A stretch of DNA of 64,000 nucleotides from JADJVL01 sp046331545 (GTDB lineage Bacteria; Acidobacteriota; Holophagae; Holophagales; Holophagaceae): contig JAXLQR010000002.1 of NCBI GenBank assembly GCA_046331545.1, positions 3,415,237-3,479,236 of the forward strand, written 5' to 3'. The notes under the pieces are model-generated. The model saw only the letters and a program-made list of their open reading frames with translations, was not told where the DNA came from and made no database searches. Below are positions 24,484-32,234 of this stretch, piece by piece; within the stretch, counting starts at the first letter, position 1, and each line of letters opens with the position of its first letter. The position numbers and the translations under genes were made by a program.

Positions 24484-25902
24484 ATGCCCGCCCCCACCCG
24501 CCCCTACCTCTACTACGACACCGCGGTCTCGGTCTGCGCGACCTGCCTGCGCAAGGTGGACGCGAAGATCGTCTTCCAGGACGGGTGCGTGTACATGCTG
24601 AAGCGCTGCCCGCGGCACGGGGCGGAGCGGGTGCTGATCGCGGATGACGTGGACTACTACCGTAGAAGCCGGGAGGTCTTCCTCAAGCCTTCGGAGATGT
24701 GCCGGGCGCCCCACACGCCGGTGACGTACGGCTGCCCCTACGACTGCGGCCTCTGCCCGGAGCACGAGCAGCACAGCTGCCTGACCCTCATCGAACTGAC
24801 GGACCACTGCAACCTGCGCTGCCCGGTCTGCTACGCCGGCAGCGGGCCCGAGCGGCTCACCCATCGCAGCTTCGAGGACGTGGTTCGGATGCTGGACGCC
24901 GTCGTCGCCAGCGAAGGCGAGCCCGACATCGTGCAGTTCAGCGGGGGCGAGCCCACGCTGCATCCGCAGTTCTTCGAACTCCTCGACGAGGCGAAGAAGC
25001 GCCCCATCCGCCACCTCATGGTGAACACCAACGGCCTGCGCATCGCCCAGGACGAAGCCTTCGCCGCGCGGCTGGCCTCCTACATGCCCGGCTTCGAGCT
25101 CTACCTCCAGTGGGACAGCCTGGACCGGGACGCCCTGCTGCACCTGCGGGGCGCCGACCTCCGCGAGATCCGGATGAAGGCCCTGGAGCGCCTCAACGCC
25201 CTGGGTCTTTCCACCACACTGGTGGTGACGGTGAAGAAGGGCGTCAACGACGGCGAGCTGGGGGCCATCGTGGACTTCGCCCTGAAGCAGCCCTGCGTCC
25301 GGGGCGTCACCTTCCAGCCCGTCCAGGACGCCGGGCGCAACGAGGGCTACGATCCCGTCCGGGACCGCCTGACCCTCACCGAGGTCCGACGGAGGATCCT
25401 CGAGCAGACGTCGGCCTTCCGGCCCGAAGACCTCCTTCCCGTGCCCTGCCATCCCGACAGCCTGGCCATGGCCTACGCGCTGAAGGTGGATGGACAAGTG
25501 CATCCGCTCACCCGCTACGTGGAGCCGAAGGTGCTCATCGAAGGCGGCCGCAACACCATCGTCTACGAGAAGGACACCGGTCTGCAGGCCGCGCTCTTCA
25601 AGACCTTCTCCACCGCCCACAGCCCGGCCAGCAGCGCCGACAGCCTCGCCGAGCTGCTCTGCTGCCTGCCCAGGGTGATCGGCCCGAGCGGCCTGAAGTA
25701 CGACAACGTCTTCCGCGTGATCATCATGGCCTTCATCGACGCCCACGGCTTCGACCTGCGGTCCATCCGCAAGACCTGCGTCCACATCGCCCAGCCCGAC
25801 GGGCGCATCATCCCCTTCGACACCTTCAACCTGTTCTACCGGGACGGGCTGGAGGACGAGGTGCTGGGCCCGATCCGGGCGGAGCTGGCCGAAAGGGCCT
25901 AG
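24484..25902 (+). CDS. Radical SAM enzyme of the Tes/MJ0619 type (lipid-coupling-synthase-like)
   Basis: 472 aa. The radical SAM cluster is C109, C113 and C116 in DHCNLRCPVCYAGS. Two further cysteine groups precede it: a rubredoxin-like set (C18, C21, C35, C42) and CX3CX2C at C84, C88 and C91. This N-terminal Cys-rich layout and the HSCLTLIELTDHCNLRCPVC block match the archaeal tetraether synthase family and its bacterial homologues proposed to join acyl chains into membrane-spanning lipids. That role is an inference. Substrate could differ. The gene neighbours an Lgt-like protein. Confidence 0.82.
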   Translation: MPAPTRPYLYYDTAVSVCATCLRKVDAKIVFQDGCVYMLKRCPRHGAERVLIADDVDYYRRSREVFLKPSEMCRAPHTPVTYGCPYDCGLCPEHEQHSCLTLIELTDHCNLRCPVCYAGSGPERLTHRSFEDVVRMLDAVVASEGEPDIVQFSGGEPTLHPQFFELLDEAKKRPIRHLMVNTNGLRIAQDEAFAARLASYMPGFELYLQWDSLDRDALLHLRGADLREIRMKALERLNALGLSTTLVVTVKKGVNDGELGAIVDFALKQPCVRGVTFQPVQDAGRNEGYDPVRDRLTLTEVRRRILEQTSAFRPEDLLPVPCHPDSLAMAYALKVDGQVHPLTRYVEPKVLIEGGRNTIVYEKDTGLQAALFKTFSTAHSPASSADSLAELLCCLPRVIGPSGLKYDNVFRVIIMAFIDAHGFDLRSIRKTCVHIAQPDGRIIPFDTFNLFYRDGLEDEVLGPIRAELAERA

Positions 25903-26324
25903 GACGGCAGCCCGAAGCCCGGATCCGTGATGAGGCCGAAGCCCTCCTTCGCGGCGGCCCGGGCCAGCTCCCGGTCGTAGACGGCGAAGCGGATCCGGCT
26001 CGGCGCGCCGAGGCTGCGGGCCGCGGCGAGGTGGAGGGCGTCGAAGGCCCGGAGGCGGTGCCCGCGCACCAGGACCCCGGCGGCCTCCAGCACGTCGTCC
26101 GTGGGCACGGCGCGGAAGCGGTGCCAGGTCGCGAGGAATTCCCTGTTCAGGGCGACCCGCTCGGCCTCCGTGAACTCGGCCTTGCGGGCGAAGGCCGAGA
26201 GGGCCTCCACGAAGGCGATGGACGCGGTCCTCACGGCCTGGCCGCGCACGGCTTCGCGCAGTTCGTCGGAGAAGTCCTCCCGCGCGAAGAGCTTCACGAG
26301 GGCCGAGGTGTCGAGGTAGATCAC
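25899..26324 (-). CDS. vapC: PIN-domain toxin of a second VapBC-type pair
   Basis: 141 aa. IYLDTSALVKLFARED is the PIN start with the first catalytic Asp. AFVEALSAFARKAE gives the next acidic position, and RAFDALHLAAARSL plus FAVYDRELARAAAKEGF complete the fold. Its stop codon (CTAG, both strands) overlaps the convergent radical SAM stop. The start overlaps the antitoxin stop. It differs clearly from the VapC at 3244, so the two were not duplicated here. Confidence 0.88.
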   Translation of the reverse strand: MIYLDTSALVKLFAREDFSDELREAVRGQAVRTASIAFVEALSAFARKAEFTEAERVALNREFLATWHRFRAVPTDDVLEAAGVLVRGHRLRAFDALHLAAARSLGAPSRIRFAVYDRELARAAAKEGFGLITDPGFGLPS

Positions 26325-26536
26325 CGCCGGCCTTCCGACACGAGGTCTGACAGGCTCTTCCCCTTCTTCCTGCGGGCGACCACCAGCTCCGGCAGGACGA
26401 ACTGGTCGTCCAGGCGCACGGCCTCCTCGAGGATGGAACGCACCTCCGCCTCGAGGGAGGTACCGTGTTCGGCGGCCCGCAGGCGCAGGGCCTTGTGGGT
26501 TCGATCGGGGAGGTTTCGGACGAGCAGCTGGGGCAT
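26321..26536 (-). CDS. vapB: FitA-like ribbon-helix-helix antitoxin
   Basis: 71 aa. PQLLVRNLPDRTHKALRLRA is the ribbon-helix-helix DNA-binding start found in FitA/VapB antitoxins, and HGTSLEAEVRSILEEAV is the following helix. The basic C-terminus (VARRKKGKSLSDLVSEGRR) would contact the PIN toxin. The gene comes first in the operon and overlaps the toxin start by 4 bp. It belongs to a different antitoxin class from the AbrB-type VapB at 2987. Confidence 0.87.
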   Translation of the reverse strand: MPQLLVRNLPDRTHKALRLRAAEHGTSLEAEVRSILEEAVRLDDQFVLPELVVARRKKGKSLSDLVSEGRR

Positions 26537-26546
26537 GGCGGCCTCG

Positions 26547-26583
26547 TTGATATCAATGATAGCATATCCTATCGATTTCTCAA
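26547..26583 (-). promoter_or_regulatory. Promoter and palindromic operator of the second toxin-antitoxin pair
   Basis: On the minus strand, TTGAGA (complement of 26578-26583) and TATCAT (complement of 26556-26561) are 16 bp apart. TTGATATCAA (26547-26556) is a perfect palindrome just downstream of the -10, suited to RHH antitoxin autorepression. The stretch is conspicuously AT-rich. Confidence 0.6.
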
Positions 26584-26615
26584 GGCCCGTCTGAAGCAGA
26601 CCGTACCCCCCAGCC

Positions 26616-26999
26616 CTACTTCAGCCCCAGGCTCTTCCGCGCGGCGGTCCGGAAGGCTTCGCAGGCCTCCATGGCCATCTCCGCCATCTTCTCGTCGGCC
26701 ACCATGTCGGGGTCCTCGACCTCGATGGCGAAGGAGCTGAGGGTCCGGATCTGCTCGCGGAACGACTCCCACTTCGGCTCCAGGTCCACGCAGAGCATGA
26801 GGAGCACCACGATGTGCCGGGTCGAGGGGAAGGGGATCTCGTCCTCGGCGAGGCGGGCCTTGAGGTAGCGTTCGGCGCAGAGCTCGGCGTGGAGGCAGAC
26901 GGCGTCGTAGTTGGCGCCCTTCTTGTTCTTCTGCTCCCGCTGGGCCGTGCCGAAGTCGGCTTCCGCCTTCTCGACCCACGCCTTGGCCATGGCCTTCAT
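26616..26999 (-). CDS. HEPN-domain protein
   Basis: 127 aa, all-helical. AWVEKAEADFGTAQREQ at the N-terminus and YDAVCLHAELCAERYLKARL are the HEPN helix 1 and 2 pattern; the C-terminal helix is MAMEACEAFRTAARKSLG. The RNase motif Rx4-6H of toxic HEPNs is not evident. No nucleotidyltransferase (MNT) partner lies on either side, so this is an orphan. The start at 26999 is chosen for its GGGGGA Shine-Dalgarno and because upstream codons resemble noncoding sequence. Confidence 0.75.
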   Translation of the reverse strand: MKAMAKAWVEKAEADFGTAQREQKNKKGANYDAVCLHAELCAERYLKARLAEDEIPFPSTRHIVVLLMLCVDLEPKWESFREQIRTLSSFAIEVEDPDMVADEKMAEMAMEACEAFRTAARKSLGLK

Positions 27000-27063
27000 G
27001 CGTCCCCCGCTTCGTGCGACCCAGGATAGAGCCAACCGCCGGGCCCGGCCAGCGCGGAAACCC

Positions 27064-27915
27064 TCAGCCCAGCCGCTGCACGCCTTCGTCCAAGCCCGAG
27101 GCCGCGAGGGCGCCGAGGTCCAGGTCCAGCAGGTGGCTGGGCTTCACGTTCTGGAGGGCCTTGAGCATGGAGGACTTCAACCGAGGGATGCTGGCCTGGA
27201 GCTGCGCGATGAGCTCCTTGGCCTGGGCCCGGCGGCTCTCCAGGGCCGAGGCGCCGCACAGGGGGCAGCCGCAGGGCACGATGGGATAGCCCTTCAGCCA
27301 GGCGTAGCGCTGCAGGTCCGCCTCCTCCACCATCCCCAGGGGCCGGATCACCACGTTGGCGCCGTCGTCGCTGGTGAGGCGAAGCGGCATCGACGCCAGG
27401 CGACCCTCGAAGAAGAGGTTCAGCAGCAGCGTCTCCAGCAAGTCGTCCAGGTGGTGCCCCAGGGCGATCTTGGTGAAGCCGCGTTCCTTCGCCCAGGTGT
27501 AGAGCACGCCCCGGCGCAGGCGTGAGCAGATGATGCAGGGCGTGCTGTCGGGCCGGGCCCGCACCATCGCGTCGATGGGGGCCGGGAGCACGTGGTGGCT
27601 CACGCCCCGGCGCTCGCATTCCTCGGCGATGCGGTCGGGGTCGAAGCGGGGGAAGCCCGGGTCCACGGTGATGCCGTGCACCTCGAAGCGCACCGGCGCG
27701 CGGCGGCGCAGGAGCTCCAGCACCTCCAGGAGGGCCCAGGAGTCCTTGCCGCCGCTGAGGCCCACCAGGACGCGGTCGCCCTCCTCGATCAGGCGGTAGG
27801 CCTGGATGGCCTCCCCGGCCCGGCGCAGGATGCGCTTCTCCAGCTTCGCCAGCCCCGCGCGGTCCGCGTCCGTGGGCGGCGCCGCGAGGCTCGGCAGGGC
27901 GCAGAGGGTGCTCAT
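27064..27915 (-). CDS. ttcA: tRNA 2-thiocytidine synthetase TtcA
   Basis: 283 aa PP-loop ATPase that thiolates C32 of some tRNAs. The pyrophosphatase loop is SGGKDS (54-59). The Fe-S ligands expected for TtcA appear as C127/C130 (PCIIC) and the later Cys cluster C215, C217 and C220 (PCGCPLC). LGHHLDDLLETLLLNLFFEGRL is the second family block. It starts 10 bp after the stop of the Rrf2 regulator gene, so the Fe-S-linked pair is probably one transcript. Confidence 0.92.
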   Translation of the reverse strand: MSTLCALPSLAAPPTDADRAGLAKLEKRILRRAGEAIQAYRLIEEGDRVLVGLSGGKDSWALLEVLELLRRRAPVRFEVHGITVDPGFPRFDPDRIAEECERRGVSHHVLPAPIDAMVRARPDSTPCIICSRLRRGVLYTWAKERGFTKIALGHHLDDLLETLLLNLFFEGRLASMPLRLTSDDGANVVIRPLGMVEEADLQRYAWLKGYPIVPCGCPLCGASALESRRAQAKELIAQLQASIPRLKSSMLKALQNVKPSHLLDLDLGALAASGLDEGVQRLG

Positions 27916-27925
27916 CGGTGGTGCC

Positions 27926-28438
27926 TCAGGCGAGCAACGCCGCGCAGCCCCGGGGCTTGCCGTTCTGCAGGTCCTCCTGCACACCCTTCACATAGTCCGG
28001 GCAGGTGCAGACCGGGCAGGTGTTGCTGCCGGACTCGCTGCAGAGGTCGGCCACGGTGACCTTTTCCATGAAGGCGGCGATCTGCTCGTCGAGCTGCCGC
28101 CAGAGCAGCCGGGCCATGCGCTGGTCCTCCAGCAGGGCGCCCTTGGCCTCCTCCGGGTCCGCCTTGGCGGCGGCGTGGAAGCCGGGATCCGTGATGCGCA
28201 GGACCTCGCCCACCGCCACCTCGTTGCAGGGGCGCGAGAGCACGTAGCCCCCCTTGGGGCCGCGCACCGAGGCCACCACGCCGGCCTTCTTGAGCTTGTT
28301 GAAGATCTGCTCCAGGAAGGGCAGGGAGAGCTGCTGACGCTCGGCGATGGCGTGCAGGGGCACCGGCGCGCCGTGGCTGTGGTGGGCCAGGTCGAAGAGC
28401 GCCTGCATGGAATAGCGTCCCCGCGCCGAGATCTTCAC
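27926..28438 (-). CDS. Rrf2/IscR-family transcriptional regulator
   Basis: 170 aa. The winged HTH KISARGRYSMQALFDLA...LPFLEQIFNKLKKAGVVASVRGPKGGYVLSR (1-69) is canonical Rrf2. Instead of the IscR Cys/His spacing, it has C133, C141, C144, C146 and C165 at the C-terminus (LCSESGSNTCPVCTC), plus C71. It may still bind an Fe-S cluster, but with different ligands. It is the first gene before ttcA, so it probably autoregulates and adjusts tRNA thiolation. Confidence 0.88.
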   Translation of the reverse strand: MKISARGRYSMQALFDLAHHSHGAPVPLHAIAERQQLSLPFLEQIFNKLKKAGVVASVRGPKGGYVLSRPCNEVAVGEVLRITDPGFHAAAKADPEEAKGALLEDQRMARLLWRQLDEQIAAFMEKVTVADLCSESGSNTCPVCTCPDYVKGVQEDLQNGKPRGCAALLA

Positions 28439-28465
28439 CGTGCCGATTCCTTTCCCTTCCTTCCA

Positions 28466-28494
28466 AAAATAGGATTCCCGAGCGTTTTGGTCAA
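28466..28494 (-). promoter_or_regulatory. Sigma-70-type promoter of the Rrf2 regulator-ttcA unit
   Basis: On the minus strand TTGACC (complement of 28489-28494) and TATTTT (complement of 28466-28471) are exactly 17 bp apart, about 28 bp upstream of the regulator ATG. It is the most consensus-like promoter in the window. The AT-rich flank ttggtcaattttaatgacc contains an imperfect dyad that may be an autoregulatory site. Confidence 0.65.
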
Positions 28495-28618
28495 TTTTAA
28501 TGACCGGACCGGCGGCCTCGCGGCGGGTGGGCGGAACCGGGTGGCGGGACCCAGGTGTCCGGATCCGGCCGCGCCCCGCGCTCCGCCGGGGCCGTCACAC
28601 TCGGGGCAGGAGGACCCC

Positions 28619-29467
28619 ATGGACGCCATCCCGCCTGCCGCTCCGGTCTGGTTCATCACCGGCTGCTCCACGGGCCTGGGCCGCGTGCTCGTCCATGAGC
28701 TGCTGGCGGCGGGCCATCGCGTCGCGGCCAGCGCCCGGCAACCCGGGAGCCTGGCGGGGCTGGATCCCGGCGATCCCGCGCGCTTCCTGGCACTGCGCCT
28801 CGATGTCACGGATCCCGGCCATGTCGCCGCGGCCGTGGACTCCGCGGCCGCGCACTTCGGACGCCTCGACGTGCTGGTGAACAACGCCGGCTACGGCGTG
28901 GTGGGCGCCCTGGAGGAGGTGCCCGAACCGGAGATCCGGCGGGTCTTCGAGACCAACGTCTTCGGACTCATGGCGGTGACCCGGGCGGTGCTGCCGGTGA
29001 TGCGCGCGCAGGGCTCGGGGGTGGTGCTGAACATCTCCTCCATCGCGGGCTTCACCGCGACCCCGGGCTTCGGCATCTACAACGCCACCAAGTTCGCGGT
29101 GGAGGGCCTGTCCGAGGCCCTGGCCCTGGACGTGGCGAAGCTGGGCATCCGGGTCCACATCGTCGAGCCGGGGCCCTTCCGCACGGACTTCGCCGGCCGC
29201 TCCATCGTGGACACGCCGGTGCTGGAGGCCTATGCCTCCACCACGGGCGCGACGCGCCGCTATGTGCGCGACATCGACGGGAAGCAGAAGGGCGACCCCG
29301 TCCAGGCGGCCCGGGAGATGATCCGGCTGGTGGAGGAGGGATCCAGCTCCCTGCGCATCCTGCTGGGCAAGGTGGCGGTGGACCGCATGAAGCTGAAGCT
29401 GCGGCAGGTCCAGCGCGAACTGGAGGCAGGGGAGGCCACGGCCCTGGCCATGGACTTCCCGGACTGA
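28619..29467 (+). CDS. Classical short-chain dehydrogenase/reductase
   Basis: 282 aa. The cofactor motif TGCSTGLG (14-21) and NNAG (88-91), and the catalytic S140, Y154 and K158 (YNATK), are all present. RLDVTD near 60 suggests either NAD or NADP use. The family resembles oxidoreductases often annotated as DUF/SDR of unknown substrate. It is monocistronic, divergent from the Rrf2 gene, and converges on the DUF481 gene with a 7-bp gap. Confidence 0.88.
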   Translation: MDAIPPAAPVWFITGCSTGLGRVLVHELLAAGHRVAASARQPGSLAGLDPGDPARFLALRLDVTDPGHVAAAVDSAAAHFGRLDVLVNNAGYGVVGALEEVPEPEIRRVFETNVFGLMAVTRAVLPVMRAQGSGVVLNISSIAGFTATPGFGIYNATKFAVEGLSEALALDVAKLGIRVHIVEPGPFRTDFAGRSIVDTPVLEAYASTTGATRRYVRDIDGKQKGDPVQAAREMIRLVEEGSSSLRILLGKVAVDRMKLKLRQVQRELEAGEATALAMDFPD

Positions 29468-29474
29468 GGCGTCC

Positions 29475-30320
29475 CTAGAAGGTGAGGACGAGGCTCGTGG
29501 ACAGCAGGCTGTCCGTCTTCTTCGCCGGGATGTTCACGCTGCCCGCGGGGGCCGGAGCTGACGGCGAGGCATAGAGGTCCACGGCGATGAGCTTGGGCCG
29601 GTTCCGGGTGGTCAGGTCGTAGCCCACCTTCAGGGCCAGGCGCTTGTTGAGGCTCACCGCGAGGCCCTGGCGCAGGACGCCGGACCAGTCCCGGCTGTCG
29701 CTGAGGTTCTCGGTGAAGGCCAGGTCCGCGGTGTATTCGGCGTTGGCGCCGATCTTCTGGGCGAATTTCGCTGTCAGCACACCGGTTCCGTAGCGGGTCT
29801 TGGCGGTGGGATCCGCCACCACCGGCGACTCCCAGGTGTGGCCGAGGCCGAGGTCGGTCTTGAAGGTGGTGCGGGGCGTCTGGATCCAGGTGCGGCCCAC
29901 GCCGAGGGCGGCGCTGGTGCGGCCGTCCAGGCCCGCGGGGCGGTTCCGCTCCCACCCTGCGCCGGCGTAGGCATACCAGACGTCCTTGAACTTCCGGTCG
30001 AAGCGGAGGTTGGCGTAGACCTGGTCGGCCACGGTGGTCCTGGTGCGGGTCTCCTCCAGCGCGTAGCCGCCGGCCGTGCCGATGGCCTTGCGGGCGACGG
30101 TCTCCGAGGAGGCGCGCACCATGCCGGCGTTGAAGGCGAGGGCGTCGAGGCCCGAGGCCCAGGCGAAGGCGTTGGCGAAGCCGAGGGTGTCGGTGACGGC
30201 GTTGCCCCGGGCGGAGACGAAGGAGAGGGTGGCCTTGTCGGTCCAGGGCTTCGGCGGCGCGGCGGGGGCCTGGGCGAGGAGGGCGGGGGCGGCGAGGAAG
30301 AGGGTGGCGGTTCGGCGCAT
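29475..30320 (-). CDS. DUF481-type outer-membrane beta-barrel protein
   Basis: 281 aa with a signal peptide (MRRTATLFLAAPALLAQAP). The mature part is a series of alternating beta strands with aromatic ends (KATLSFVSARGNAVTDTLGF, KDVWYAYAGAGWERN, LALKVGYDLTTRNRP) and terminates in a hydrophobic strand ending in Phe (SLVLTF), the usual outer-membrane insertion signal. DUF481 proteins are salt-stress-induced barrels of unknown function. Start chosen at the signal peptide, not the longer in-frame ATG at 30464. Confidence 0.85.
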   Translation of the reverse strand: MRRTATLFLAAPALLAQAPAAPPKPWTDKATLSFVSARGNAVTDTLGFANAFAWASGLDALAFNAGMVRASSETVARKAIGTAGGYALEETRTRTTVADQVYANLRFDRKFKDVWYAYAGAGWERNRPAGLDGRTSAALGVGRTWIQTPRTTFKTDLGLGHTWESPVVADPTAKTRYGTGVLTAKFAQKIGANAEYTADLAFTENLSDSRDWSGVLRQGLAVSLNKRLALKVGYDLTTRNRPKLIAVDLYASPSAPAPAGSVNIPAKKTDSLLSTSLVLTF

Positions 30321-30398
30321 GGGTCGTCCTGGGAAGGGCTTCAGGATGGCAGGGTGGCTTGGGGAGGGTTCGGCCCGGGCATGACATGGGTCATGATC

Positions 30399-30469
30399 CT
30401 GCCGCGCTTCGCTTGGCAGCACCGCGGCCTGCGTCCGGCGAAGGGCGCGCCGGGCGCAGTCCACGGTGC
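30399..30469 (-). repeat. Dispersed hairpin repeat, copy D
   Basis: A 22-bp imperfect stem (30419-30440 with 30448-30469, three mismatches) is closed by a loop AAGGGCG. It carries a 5' flank CTGCCGCGCTTCGCTTGG. Loop, arm ends (GCACC/GGTGC) and flank correspond to the copies at 46132, 46339 and 62472. It is the most diverged of the four and lies in the DUF481-fabF spacer. Confidence 0.55.
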
Positions 30470-30474
30470 CTGTC

Positions 30475-30519
30475 TAAAAGCGCAGGCCCGTCGGTTCGCT
30501 TCGAACCTTCGGGCCTGCG
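30475..30519 (-). terminator. Rho-independent terminator of fabF
   Basis: CGCAGGCCCG (30481-30490) pairs with CGGGCCTGCG (30510-30519). An inner stem GGTTCG/CGAACC closes around CTT. Read on the minus strand, the stem is followed by CTTTTAGA. It sits 39 bp past the fabF stop. Confidence 0.8.
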
Positions 30520-30557
30520 GTCGTGCGTGTTCGCCCGTCGTCGCCGGGCGCTGGCGC

Positions 30558-31814
30558 TCAGCCCTGGAACTTCCTCAGCGCCAGGCACGCGTTCGTGCCG
30601 CCGAAGCCGAAGCCGTTGTTGAGGACGTACTCGGCGTCGAAGCTGCCGGCCACGTTGGCGGTGACGTCGAGGTCGCACTCGGGGTCCTGCTGGTCCACGT
30701 TGATGGTGGGCGGGATCTGGCCGGTCTTCACGGCCATGATGGCGACGATGCTCTCGAGGCCGCCGGCGGCGCCCAGGAGGTGGCCGTGCATGGACTTGGA
30801 GGAGCTGACCTTGAGCTTCCGGGCGTGGTCGCCGAAGACGCGGTGGATGGCCATGCACTCGAGCTTGTCGCCCACGGGGGTGCTGGTGCCGTGCATGTTG
30901 ATGTAGCCCACCTGCTCCGGGGCGATGCCGGCGTCCTTCATGGCGGCCCGCATGACGCGCTGGCCGCCCTCGCCTTCCGGCGCCGGGCTGGTGATGTGGT
31001 TGGCGTCGCCGCTCATGCCGTAGCCCGCCACCTCGGCGTAGATCCTGGCGCCGCGGTTCATGGCGGTCTGATACTCCTCGAGCACCACGATGCCGGCGCC
31101 CTCGCCCATGACGAAGCCGTCCCGGCCCACGTCGAAGGGCCGGCTGGCCTTCTCCGGCGCGTCGTTGCGGGTGGAGAGGGCGCGCATGGCGGCGAAGCCG
31201 CCGACGCCGAGCTGGTTCACCACGGAGTCGGAGCCGCCGGCGATCATGCGGTCGGCGTAGCCGTGCATGATGAGGCGCGCGGCATCGCCGATGGCGTGGT
31301 TGCCCGTGGCGCAGGCGGTGGCCACGGCGCTGTTGGGGCCCTGGAGGCCGTAGCGGATGGAGGCGAAGCCCGACGCCAGGTTGATGATGAGGCTCGGGAT
31401 GAAGAAGGGGCTCGTGCGCCGGGGGCCGCGGTAGCCGTTGGCCTCCTCCCAGATGGTGGAGAGGCCGCCGATGCCCGAGCCGATGTAGACGCCGAACATC
31501 TCCCGCTCAGCCTTGGTCATCTCACGGTCGGCCAGGCCCGCGTCCACCATGGCCTCGTGGGTCGCGGCCAGGGCGTACTGGATGAAGATGTCCATCTTCT
31601 TCTGTTCCTTCTTGTCGATGGTCAGGTCGGGGTTGAAGCCCTTGACCTGGCCGGCGATCTTGCAGGCGAAGTCGGTGGTGTCGAAGCGGTCGATGAGGCC
31701 GATGCCGCTCTTCCCGGCCAGCAGGTTGGCCCAGGTCTCGGGGACGCTGTTGCCGCAGGGGTTGAGGGTGCCCAGGCCGGTGATCACGACGCGGCGGCGG
31801 TTGGTGTGGCTCAT
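30558..31814 (-). CDS. fabF: 3-oxoacyl-ACP synthase II
   Basis: 418 aa condensing enzyme of type II fatty acid synthesis. The nucleophile is C168 in VATACATGNHAIGDA. The catalytic histidines occur in YINMHGTSTPVGD and SSKSMHGHLLGAAGG. GEGAGIVVLEEYQTA and GFGFGGTNACLALRKF are family blocks. The start MSHTNRRRVVITGLG is chosen over a longer in-frame ATG because the latter would run through the intergenic hairpin. It follows acpP on the same strand after 109 bp. Confidence 0.96.
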   Translation of the reverse strand: MSHTNRRRVVITGLGTLNPCGNSVPETWANLLAGKSGIGLIDRFDTTDFACKIAGQVKGFNPDLTIDKKEQKKMDIFIQYALAATHEAMVDAGLADREMTKAEREMFGVYIGSGIGGLSTIWEEANGYRGPRRTSPFFIPSLIINLASGFASIRYGLQGPNSAVATACATGNHAIGDAARLIMHGYADRMIAGGSDSVVNQLGVGGFAAMRALSTRNDAPEKASRPFDVGRDGFVMGEGAGIVVLEEYQTAMNRGARIYAEVAGYGMSGDANHITSPAPEGEGGQRVMRAAMKDAGIAPEQVGYINMHGTSTPVGDKLECMAIHRVFGDHARKLKVSSSKSMHGHLLGAAGGLESIVAIMAVKTGQIPPTINVDQQDPECDLDVTANVAGSFDAEYVLNNGFGFGGTNACLALRKFQG

Positions 31815-31874
31815 GGTCTTGTCCTCGCGGAGGTCATTATCCGTGGATTGGGTGCCTGGACGTCCGGAACGTGA

Positions 31875-31908
31875 AACGCGCCGCACGGACCCGTCCGTGC
31901 GGCGCGTT
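31875..31908 (-). terminator. Intergenic hairpin between acpP and fabF (attenuator or processing stem)
   Basis: AACGCGCCGCACGGAC (31875-31890) pairs perfectly with 31893-31908 around two bases: 16 bp, almost all G-C. Only a weak TTTC follows in the minus direction, so it probably gives partial termination or 3'-end protection, leaving acpP mRNA in excess of fabF. The mechanism is inferred. Confidence 0.6.
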
Positions 31909-31923
31909 CAGGCTCGGAAGGCC

Positions 31924-32163
31924 TCAGCCCTTGGCGTTCTTCTCGATGTAGGCGATGGCGTCGCCCACGGTCTTGATCTTCTCCTGCTCGCTCTCGGGGA
32001 TCTCGAGGCCGAAGGCCTCCTCGATGGCCATGATGATCTCGACGGTGTCCAGGCTGTCGGCACCCAGGTCGTCCACGAAGTGGCTGCTCTCGGTGATGGA
32101 ATCCTCGGGCTTCGCCAGCTGCTCGGCGATGATGGCGATGACCTTCTTCCGGATTTCGGCCAT
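31924..32163 (-). CDS. acpP: Acyl carrier protein
   Basis: 79 aa, highly acidic. The phosphopantetheine attachment serine is S37 in DDLGADSLDTVEIIMA. The start MAEIRKKVIAIIAEQL has an AGGAG Shine-Dalgarno, whereas the longer in-frame ATG 36 nt upstream would lie within the 5' leader. AcpP shuttles acyl chains for FabF next door and possibly for the lipid genes further along. Confidence 0.96.
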   Translation of the reverse strand: MAEIRKKVIAIIAEQLAKPEDSITESSHFVDDLGADSLDTVEIIMAIEEAFGLEIPESEQEKIKTVGDAIAYIEKNAKG

Positions 32164-32189
32164 TGGGCTCTCCTGAGTGGAACCGGTCG

Positions 32190-32218
32190 AGCCTACCACA
32201 GGGGCCGTGACGGACCAA
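32190..32218 (-). promoter_or_regulatory. Promoter of acpP-fabF
   Basis: On the minus strand TTGGTC (complement of 32213-32218) and TAGGCT (complement of 32190-32195) are separated by 17 bp, about 27 bp before the acpP ATG. It overlaps the divergent Xer promoter region. Confidence 0.6.
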
Positions 32219-32221
32219 CGC

Positions 32222-32227
32222 TAGACT
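32222..32227 (+). promoter_or_regulatory. -10-like hexamer of the Xer recombinase gene
   Basis: TAGACT lies 7 nt before ATG 32235. With this spacing the mRNA would be leaderless, and no Shine-Dalgarno is present. Confidence 0.5.
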
Positions 32228-32234
32228 TTCCGGG

